From Rhizophagus sp. LPA8_4_AMF (taxonomy: Eukaryota; Glomeromycota; Glomeromycetes; Glomerales; Glomeraceae), in contig JADRCO010000081.1 in the NCBI GenBank assembly GCA_021464525.1, positions 1 through 56,788 on the forward strand: a stretch of DNA of 56,788 bases. Reading direction: 5' to 3'. Below, piece after piece: positions 48,685 to 56,788 of the stretch. The position numbers were made by a program, and so were the translations under genes. Position 1 is the first letter of the stretch. Each line of letters starts with the position of its first letter. The notes below the pieces were generated by a model that saw only the letters and a list, made by a program, of their open reading frames with translations, made no database searches and had not been told where the DNA came from.

Positions 48685-50496
48685 TTATACGAAATTCCAA
48701 TGTCGGCAATCTTTACAATTTTCTTCATTAATACAACTAGCAACATCATCTTTACCGTTAGTTATATCATTCCATTTATCAATAACTTCAATAAAAGGTA
48801 TTATACCATGACTTCTTATATCAGATTTCCAACCCAATTTTGATTTTGTATCATACACACATGACAATCCTGTATGACATTTGGTTTCCATCTTTTAGTT
48901 AACAAGTTAAAACAAAAAAGAATTTTTTTTTTTTTAATTAGTAAATGCTGTCTGTTATCGAAAAGTGGAATAAAAACTAATATTATTACTTACAGCAAAC
49001 CCCCAATGATAACAAATACTTGTCCTGCCATTACATACACCCATAAATATAGGATCAGCTGTATGACCAAAATGATAAATGGGTAATTTATGAGAATCAT
49101 GTGTAATTAATCCTAGTCTTTTTGCATATAATAATTCACCCGGTGTTTGATATGTAAATGCTGGTAAACTATTATTTAATGCTAATAACGATGCTAACGA
49201 TCCACCTATGTTACAGATAAAAGAAATAACGATGTCATCAAAAAGAAAACAAAAAATTCTTTCTACTAAAGACTAAAGAGTGTTAATTGTTAAAAATTAC
49301 CTAGAGAATGGCCTGTTAACCAAATATCAGAATCTGGAAAATCTTTTTTAACCTTTTCGTATATTATCTATATTTCCAAAATCAATTATAATTACATATT
49401 TTTTAATACATGTATATAATTAATAAAAAGCATACCTTAGCGCTAATAAAATAAGAACCCTCAACGTTAGATTCCTTATGTAAACAGGTATTATCACAAT
49501 TCCAACCACTTTTATAACATCCACATACACCTTTCCAAGTTATATCAATTTTTGCACAACAACAAGAAAACATTAAATTATCCTGCGTGATTTTTTTTAT
49601 ATATGTTAATATTTTAAATGATGATTACAAATACCGAACATTAGAAAAAGAAAAACAATCATACATTAAATTTATCATTTTTCGATATTGGCCTCTCACC
49701 GTATGGTAAATAAGATAAACTTGTTCCTTTAATAGCAACAATAATAGTTTTATTTTCACTATCAGAAAAAACATATCCTCGAACACCATATTTTTCCCAG
49801 CCGAATGGTATTGTCTGTAAAGAAATTAAATTATTAAATTTAATTTTTAAAAATATATATTAAAGTCATATGTACACTTACATCCCAATCATCTAAATCA
49901 ATCCAATGATCTTTAAATGGTTCCAATTCAATATAAGCATCATAAGACATTTTAGCCATTGATAATACAGTTGTTTTGTCTTTAGCATTAGGTACTTCTT
50001 TAACCTGAAGATTCTTTACATTCATTTCACCGGTTCCTCCTGAACCGTAAACATTTATGCTATTGATTACGTGTTCATTATAAGTTATAGCAGTGGAGTG
50101 CAATGGGTCCTTTTCTATATCGTTAATATTAAGTTGTCTGAAAAGATGTCTGTTGGAAGGTGTTGTACCGTGATGTAATATATGTTTTAATTTAAATATT
50201 TTAGTATTCGTTTGCGTGTGTTGACATTGTGTTGGAGGAGGAGGAGTAAAGTCGAGAATACCTTGTCGTTGATACTGATTATTATTCGACACAAAAGGAA
50301 TTTGCTGAGTGAATGAAATAAGGATATAATGTGAAATTATGAAATAAAATATAAATAATATTTTTTCACGCATTGTTATCAGAAATTTGAAACGATTTTT
50401 CATCACAATCCAATTTTTGTCGAGACATATCGCAATCCGATCAATTTTGGTGTTCACCTCAGATCGATACGCAAAAGGCAAAAGCCAATCAATCAT
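48685..50496 (-). CDS. ATG15: ATG15-like vacuolar phospholipase
   Basis: ATG15 is the integral-membrane lipase that breaks autophagic bodies in the vacuole. About six exons. A single N-terminal hydrophobic helix (ILFIFYFIISHYILISF) would anchor it as a type II protein. The class-3 lipase core shows the nucleophile elbow DIWLTGHSLGGSLASLLAL, upstream IIVAIKGTSL and the ATG15-specific ITWKGVCGCYKSGWNCDNTC. Downstream YHFGHTADPIFMGVCNGRTS carries the catalytic Asp, then METKCHTGLSCVYDTKSKLG, then DIRSHGI with the catalytic His and the final CKDCRHWNFV. The farthest upstream Met is at 50496; Met at 50403 or 50373 gives the more usual N-terminus with the anchor near the start. Divergent from SEN2 (76 bp). 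Confidence 0.93.
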
Positions 50497-50572
50497 ATTT
50501 AATTATTTTTTAGTGCTATCATAATATCATCATTTAGATTGACTTGCAATAATTCTAAATAAGTGAACCCAA
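50497..50572. promoter_or_regulatory. Divergent promoter, ATG15 and SEN2
   Basis: Only 76 bp between start codons if the longest ATG15 form is used (169 bp with Met 50403). No motif recognised. Confidence 0.4.
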
Positions 50573-51854
50573 ATGTCAAATTTAATAAAGTCAAGTTTAA
50601 CAAGTGGACCGACAAAAAAATCTTCATACAAGGTTCCACTTCCACTGTTACTTTCTCCCTCTATTTTATCACGTTTTCTCTCTTATTTTACACCTTTTAC
50701 TCTTTTTACCACTTCGACGAGAAAAGTTAAAGGTAAGTATGACGAGAAAGCTCAGACGGTTATAATATGTGACAGAGAAGACATAGAAAAATTATGGAAA
50801 GAAGGATTTTTCGGTAAAGGTAATTTAAGTAGAAGTGAACCTACCTGGTTTTGGAGAAATAGTAATAATGGAAAAGGAAAAAGAAAAGAAAAACATAAGT
50901 TGGCAGCAGAACAAGTTACAGAGCAACGTAGAATTGTTAGAAAGCGAAATAAGAGAGGACGAGTTAATCGGGTTCAAAATATGAGTAAAGTTCAACAGGT
51001 AATTAAAGAGGAAGTACAGGAAAAGGAACAAGACGAAGAACAAACAATAGAACAGACCTTAACACAAGAGGAAGAGAATGTATTATTGGAGGATATAGAG
51101 ACATTAATGTTAACAACACAAGAAGCATTCTTTTTATGTTATGGTTTGGGAATACTTGATATATATAATTTGCAAAATGTGGGTAAATTTATTTATATAT
51201 ATAATTATGATATACGCAATATTAATTGATTATGTGTATGTGAATAATAGAATCTATTGAGTGTAGAAGAAAGTTGGAAATCATTTCAGATTACATCTAG
51301 TGGATTTATAATTAGATATATTGTGTATCATTATTTTCGTAGCTTGGGATGGGTTGTTAGGTGTGGTATGAAATTTGGAGTAGATTATGTACTATACGAA
51401 AAAGGACCCGTATTTAAACATGCAGAGTAAGTAAATTGTAATAATGTTCTGGGGAGTGAAAAGGGACACAGGAAGTAAACATTAATATTCCAATTGTGTA
51501 TTTCGTTAACAGGTATGCTGTAATAATATTACCGATTCACACTTCTCAGAATTTTGATAATTCACAGGTTGACGTTGATTTTAGAAATAATTGCATGACA
51601 TCATGGAGCTGGATGATGAATTTAAATAGAGTTTGCGTACAAGTTAAAAAGGTATGTTTTTAATTAGTTAATCTTGAAATTATTAAGATCATAATTATAT
51701 TAATAATTATTTTGATAAATGTTAGACATTGGTTTTATGTTATGTAATAATTCCATCGTCAACCACAACTTATCCTACTATTACAGAGTGTATAAAGGAA
51801 TATAAAGTACGACACGTATTAGTTAAAAGATGCATTCCATCAAAACTCAAATGA
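50573..51854 (+). CDS. SEN2: tRNA-splicing endonuclease subunit SEN2
   Basis: Catalytic subunit that cuts the 5' splice site of tRNA introns in the SEN2/15/34/54 heterotetramer. Four exons (50573-51178, 51251-51426, 51513-51651, 51726-51854) give 349 residues. The N-terminal part has [20 protein letters not shown] and RSEPTWF, conserved in Sen2, then a basic and Glu/Gln-rich linker. Catalytic domain: [16 protein letters not shown], then [20 protein letters not shown] and VFKHAEYAV with the Tyr and His of the active site, and the catalytic Lys in [15 protein letters not shown]. All three catalytic residues are present. The stop is 7 bp from the stop of the convergent glycosyltransferase-like gene. 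Confidence 0.93.
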
Positions 51855-51861
51855 AAAGAAA

Positions 51862-53117
51862 CTATTTTCCACCCGCTTCTATTTGTTCATGTTTTGATAA
51901 TGAATGATCTATGAAAGAAGATAATAATGTTTCCAAAGCACCTTCACTCCATATGTCATAAATTACATGATCAGTATATTCTTCTTTTAATCTGTTGATT
52001 TCCTCAAGATCTTCACTTGATGGCCAATAGAATTCACCATGTAATTTATCATAATAATAAATATTTCGAGCACATTGGTCATCCATGTGAGTTTTCAAGC
52101 CAAAAAACGATTTATGGTAATTACACAATCTATTATCATTTATTACTAAATAAGTGAGTATTGCTTGATCTTGTCTATGATTTTCTCTGCTGCTGCCTTC
52201 GGGAGCTATACATTCTTTCACAAGAGCACATTCATACCATTGGTCAATTAAATATTGAGTCTTATTTGTATCAAATATTATTGCAGCTCCGTTACAATTA
52301 TCATAATTTTTATTTATGTAGTCCTTAATGTCTTGTTTAAAATATTTAAAAACACCAGAATGTGTCCATTCTAATAATTTTCCACTTGATTTAGGACTTA
52401 TGAATCCATTATATTGTATAAGTAATTCTTCTATCCTAGCAAAAAATCCGTTTGATAAAAAACTTCCACTATCTAACCAAATTATTATTCCGGGATATTT
52501 CGTTGAAACTTCTTTGATTATACCAGGTTTCCATGCATATTCTCCTCTATTTTCATTGACGTCCCAAAATTTCGGATATTTATCAAAATTAAATTCCCGA
52601 ATTTCATTAAAATATCCTCCCTTCTTTTCTAGCGAATTTAATATTTTCTTTTGATATTCCACCATACCTAAATCATACACTATTATTCTTGGTTTATATT
52701 CCTTCCGAAGTTCTTTTAATGTTTCTGACATATAATACAACCAACTTTGCAATTCGCAGAAATGATTTGCACTTGCTCCTGTTACTATAGTAAATGACAG
52801 CGTTGTATTCTTGCTCTTCTTGTCAGACTTCGTTGTCTTTTCCAAAGGTTTAAAATGCTTGCCATTCTCTATATTATTTATTTGTTTATTACACGATTCA
52901 CTTTTACACTCGACTAACAATCAATCGGAATGAAAGTTAGTAACTATAACAATTGAAACTCATAACAAAATATTTTGTTTATAAAGTTCTCACCAATTTG
53001 CGAAAAATCGTCATTTAGCGGAATAATATTGTCACTAAATTTTATCGTTAAAAAAAAGAATAAGATAAAAAATCCAAATAACTTTATTTGATTTCTTCTT
53101 AATATTGAATTATTCAT
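51862..53117 (-). CDS. Type II membrane glycosyltransferase-like protein
   Basis: Two exons (53117-52994, 52913-51862) give 391 residues. Exon 1 supplies a short basic N-terminus and a hydrophobic anchor (LFGFFILFFFLTI), so the catalytic part should face the Golgi/ER lumen. The body resembles nucleotide-diphospho-sugar transferase/DUF1647-type proteins: SFTIVTGASANHFCELQSWL, PRIIVYDLGMVEYQ, GEYAWKPGIIKEV, then IIIWLDSGSFL in the position of the metal motif, NGAAIIFD, and HRQDQAILTYLV near the C-terminus. Five or six cysteines in the lumenal part could form disulphides. The donor, acceptor and linkage are unknown. The family assignment is moderate; membrane topology is inferred from one segment. 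Confidence 0.65.
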
Positions 53118-53384
53118 TTTATTAAAGAGATCTTAGAAATTTATAGAAAACTGGCTAGCAGTTCCGTATTATCTATTAACTTTAGTAAAAAGAGAAAAAG
53201 TAAGTGGGAGGAGGAACGGGAGGAATGGTTGGGAATGGGGGATGGGGGGAAGTAACCTTTTTACCAACCAAACACGATTTTATTATAAATAGAAGTCGCT
53301 TTATCGGTATTAACTAGAATCCTGCATATTGATTAATTTATGTCCTTTAGACGAATCACAAAGAAATTTGTAGCCGCATTTGTC
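53118..53384. other. Upstream region of the glycosyltransferase-like gene
   Basis: Includes a purine-rich, G-rich tract (about 53190-53250: gggaggaggaacgggaggaa and following) that stands out from the AT-rich background, then AT-rich sequence. Probable promoter plus intergenic DNA. Confidence 0.4.
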
Positions 53385-53817
53385 GCATGCCAAAAATCTG
53401 TGCCAGGTTGGTGGCGCAGTTGACCAACTATGGCGCAGAAAATTTTGCAAAAAAAAATTTCTCAATACATAAAGCTTTTAGAAAAGTTATGTAATGTTCG
53501 CCCGCTCTGCAAGTTTACTTAGAGTAGTCAAGGTGGTTTTGAAGATCGGTTTTGACTTATTTCAAATAAAACACTTTTTTTTCGTTAAAATTAATCTAAC
53601 CATTTTTGGAAATAATCAGCAAAGACAATTTTTTTGTTTTTTATATATAAGTCAAAAACGACATTCGAAACCCCCTTTCGGCCTTTAAGTAAACTTGCAG
53701 AGCAGCCAAAAATACAACCATTTTAGGATTTTGGGAGTTTTTTGCTAAGTGATAAACTTATTTTTATAATATTTGAAAATTGCTGCGCTACCAACCTGGT
53801 ACAGATTTCTGACATGC
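53385..53817. mobile_element. 433-bp foldback/miniature element with two nested inverted repeats
   Basis: The outer ends are inverted: GCATGCCAAAAATCTGTGCC then AGGTTGGTGGCGCAG at 53385-53419, with the complement ending at 53817 (four or five differences in 35). A second, perfect inverted pair lies inside: GCTCTGCAAGTTTACTTA at 53504-53521 and its complement at 53686-53703. No coding capacity. No target duplication found. Confidence 0.6.
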
Positions 53818-54735
53818 CATATCTGTAATGTGATAAGTTAGGTTGATCATTACTATAATATGGGTGATGTTTACCTGACCCAGGTTACACATAGTCTAAA
53901 GATATGGTGGGAAGATCTGATCTCTTCAAGATGTGACTATTGGTAAATTTAAGGATGAGATTTTAGGCAACATCTTTTCATATTCACGAATTGGACATCA
54001 TCTAAAGCGGTAAAGCCATCTTTTCCAGTAGCACCATAAATAAAAGCTCAGACATATGACTGATGTGGCTGAGGCAAAAGTACATTTTTTCTCGTAACAG
54101 TCATTTTGGTTTTTATTTTATATTTTTGTTTTTTTTTTTGTAAATAATTTATAGTTATAAATATATTATCTTCTAAAAAATCTATATTATTTCATATTTT
54201 TTTTATCTTTTATCATTTTATTATTATTTTTTTTACATAATTTTATATAAATAGTTTTTCTAGCAGAGATGGACTATATAAGTATTCTTATAAATGTTAG
54301 ATGAAATTATAAGCATATTTATTAAATATGTAATATGTGTAAAAGTATAAAGTTTCTTTAATAAAGTGTAAATAAAATTGTTTTAAATACAAACATACTA
54401 TCTTTATTATAAAAATGTAATTTATTAAGTTTTGTATAAATATGAAAAACTTGAAGTTATATGGAGTGCTACAGAAAGTAGTAGAGTATAGTAGAAGTGT
54501 TGAGTACAGTATTAACTCCATGTGACAGTTTACTCAAGTGATAAATAAAAAGACTGGTCTAATATCTTCCTAATATAGTGTAATATATATGCTAATCATC
54601 ACATGTATTATTCATCATTTAGGTACACTTCACATCCCTTATAATACTATACATGAAGCCAAAATTAAAATGGCCAAAATGGTCAAAATAATCAAAATAA
54701 TTTTAACCTGAACCCTTCCGAAAGTCAAAATGATC
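53818..54735. other. Intergenic AT-rich DNA
   Basis: No gene supported. Contains T/A runs at 54115-54260 and short GGTCAAAAT/ATCAAAAT iterations near 54660-54740. Confidence 0.4.
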
Positions 54736-55113
54736 AAAATTACGTCATATTATATAATTTTGATTAGATACAAATTTCAAATTAATTATTTTAGCATCCA
54801 GTAATTGGATTTCAATGATCTTTTTTCGATCAGATTTGCTGTAATAAAATGAATCTAATGACGGTAAGATCATCCATCTAGGCTCAATATTAACAGAGCT
54901 ATTGAGATTTTTATTTTAATAAAGTTCAATATCAATTATTTCAATATCCAGTGATTAGATTTCAATAAAATCTTTTTGATTAGATTAGTCTTGACAAGAT
55001 GATTCTAATAATAGTATGATCATCTCTCTAGGTTTGATATTGATGGAGTTATGATAATTTAAAGATTTATATAATTCATATCTATTTTAAATCATATAAT
55101 ATGACGTAATTTT
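54736..55113. mobile_element. Repeat unit bounded by a perfect 20-bp inverted repeat
   Basis: AAAATTACGTCATATTATAT at 54736-54755 is exactly complementary to 55094-55113, and similarity extends outward through AAAGTCAAA. Inside are two diverged head-to-tail copies of one sequence (54795-54910 and 54945-55060), also found at 35651-35775. Probably a non-autonomous transposon; target duplication not identified. Confidence 0.55.
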
Positions 55114-55440
55114 AACTTTAATTTGACTTTAATTTCAACTTTAGGCCTCCAGATTAATGATGCAAATAATACTAAAAGGCTTCATCCTAAAGTAGGCTAA
55201 ACTAGATTTAGTATAGCAGTTACTGCCAAATATAAAAGTAAAATTCAAACTATAGGCACAATTCAATATGGCGAAATGACAAAATTAGCAAAATAGGCGA
55301 AACAGTAAAACCTAAATATGGAAATAATTTATTTATGTGATAATAATTTAATTATAATAAAAAAATATTAATTTATGAATTATAAAATGCATAAATTTAT
55401 TAGGAATTCATGTATTTAAAAAAACTTTATACATTATACT
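55114..55440. other. Intergenic between repeats
   Basis: No gene. Includes iterated GGCGAAA/GGCACAATT-like and CAAAATTAG words at 55245-55310, a possible decayed repeat. Confidence 0.35.
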
Positions 55441-56530
55441 GTTCTTCATTTAAAAAGTATGATACAAGATCACCTACATTATATTCTAAATTATCTGGTA
55501 CTAAATCCCTATTCAGATTAGTTTATACTACTTAATGACTTCCATTAAAAATAGCATGGTCTAAATTAGCTATTGAACTAATATTAAGTGATGTAGATCT
55601 AATTGCATAATCAGGTGATTCAGATAGTATATCATCATCAAAGTCATATTCATCCAATTCGTCTATAACAGTTGAAATCTGAATACATTATCACAAATCA
55701 TCAGCTGTAATTTCCTTTCCATAAAAAGTTATCTCTTTTTTAATATTCATCGTCCAAAAAGAATGTATCATTAACATTGATTCAATTGGATTAATATTTA
55801 AATGAGTATAACAATTATCATAAAACCATTTGAGAACTGAAAAATTCCTTTCACATCCTGCCTTACTGGGTGTAATAGAAAATAATTTTATTGCAAGAGA
55901 AACTAAAGGCATTTCTTCTGATTCTTCAAATATTAACCACTAAGTAAATGGCGTTTCAGATTTTGAATTATAATTTAAGTTAAAGGAAGGATTATTTTAT
56001 TTAAATTGTCTCAATTGAGTTAATAAATAATAAGATGTATTTTCTCTATATCCATATGCTTGCCAGTATTTAGCTGTAGCATGATATACAACTTGAAAGG
56101 TCTTATCATTTAATTCATATTCTAAAATTATTAATTAATTAGTAACTGAATTTATAATAAATTAAATTATGATAAACTAAATTAATCATACCATGATATT
56201 CTGGATGTAAATAATATGAAAATAAATATACTTTATGATCAAATTCTTGATAATAGTGATTGTAGATACCTATAATAGCTGTTTCTAAAGTATTGCTTGA
56301 AGGAAGGCAATTAATAGTGGCAGTTAATTTTAACATTTAAATATAGCAATCTGCTAAGATTGCTATTCTTACTTCTAGATTTAATATATAATCTTTAATT
56401 GGCTCTATAATTTGAGAAATAGGTTGACTCATAAAAAAGAATTCATCATTTTTTAACAAATTTTAATGAGTATTTGATATAATTTCTGGCTTTTCACACA
56501 AAATCTATATAAATAAAAACCATTAGAATA
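55440..56530 (-). pseudogene. Decayed hAT transposase (RNase-H fold and C-terminal dimerisation region)
   Basis: Minus-strand pieces in several frames: ADCYI with MLKLTATINCLPSSNTLETA and YYQEFDHKVYLFSYYLHPEY (typical of the RNase-H-like part of fungal hAT proteins), then MPLVSLAIKLFSITPSKAGC and ERNFSVLKWFYDN, the hAT dimerisation signature (Ser-x-x-x-x-CERNFS). An acidic tail lies at about 55600-55680 (DELDEYDFDDD-like). Stops and frame changes separate the pieces, so it is broken. It is a different family branch from the relic at 32785-35540. Confidence 0.7.
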
Positions 56531-56634
56531 ATATTTAAAAATTATTTATTAATAAATAAAATAAATACCCAATCAAAAACTGGTTGTACATATAAAATAG
56601 AGTCAACAAAACCAAACAAAGATCCCATCGTGTT

Positions 56635-56788
56635 TAGGGATGCCAACGGTCGGTTCAGTTCGGTTTCGGTTTTAAAATTGCGGTTTTTAACCAAAACCGA
56701 ACTGATCACATAACCGACCGGTAAAACCGAACCGTAAAACTGGTACAAAACCGAATTTAAAATTCTTTGATTTTATTATTAATTCGTT
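56635..56788. mobile_element. Left end of a hAT-like element running out of the window
   Basis: TAGGGATGCCAACGGTCGGT begins at 56635, a terminus typical of hAT elements. Subterminal CGGTTCGGTT/AAAACCGAAC words follow in both orientations and can fold. The 8 bp before it (56627-56634, ATCGTGTT) would be the target copy. The other end is outside. Confidence 0.55.

Noticed and set aside
56542-56748. 68-codon minus-strand frame at the right edge
   Set aside because: It spans the border of the TAGGGATG element and the adjacent flank, so it cannot be an ancestral gene unit.

Overview
The window looks like nuclear DNA of an early-diverging fungus, most likely an arbuscular-mycorrhizal (Glomeromycotina, Rhizophagus-type) genome. 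The basis is a strongly AT-rich sequence, genes broken by many short GT-AG introns (mostly about 60-100 bp), a fungal gene set (ATG15, OS-9/YOS9-like lectin, ERD1-like EXS protein, fungal-type NIPA transporter) and degenerate hAT-type transposons. The genus is inference; I could not run a search. Splice junctions were worked out by hand from reading frame, GT/AG borders and protein family conservation.

Layout. 1-607: intergenic DNA with a 168-bp hAT-like miniature element. 608-12791: SEC39/NBAS (-), Golgi pH regulator GPHR (+), TTI2 (-), phytochelatin synthase (+), OS-9/YOS9 ERAD lectin (+). 13000-18229: RNPS1-like SR protein (+), ERD1-like EXS protein (-), NIPA magnesium transporter (-). 18886-31626: a multi-exon TPR protein resembling the N-terminus of RanBP2/Nup358 (+), NAA35 of the NatC acetyltransferase (+), a tail-anchored F-box protein (-), and a small unknown protein (+). 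32000-36950: a nest of transposon remnants: a decayed hAT-type transposase carrying a 134-bp miniature element and a 1187-bp element flanked by a perfect 10-bp duplication. 37019-53117: WD40 protein (+), a TA-flanked miniature element, gamma-tubulin complex GCP2 (-), ribosomal protein uL4 (+), NOP14 (+), ATG15 (-), tRNA-splicing endonuclease SEN2 (+), and a type II membrane glycosyltransferase-like protein (-). 53118-56788: repeats, with a second decayed hAT transposase (-) and the left end of a further hAT-like element running out of the window.

Functionally the genes are mostly housekeeping and not an operon. Several act in the ER/Golgi (SEC39/NBAS retrograde tethering, GPHR luminal pH, OS-9 ERAD, ERD1-like EXS retention/phosphate). 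A second theme is RNA and ribosome biology (RNPS1, uL4, NOP14, SEN2). Genes lie close together in divergent or convergent pairs, with gaps as short as 7 bp (SEN2/glycosyltransferase), 49 bp (GPHR/TTI2) and 76 bp (ATG15/SEN2). The most notable biological signal is the Nup358-like TPR protein, because that nucleoporin is usually regarded as animal-associated. The richest structural signal is the nested transposon cluster, where target-site duplications and inverted repeats can be read directly.
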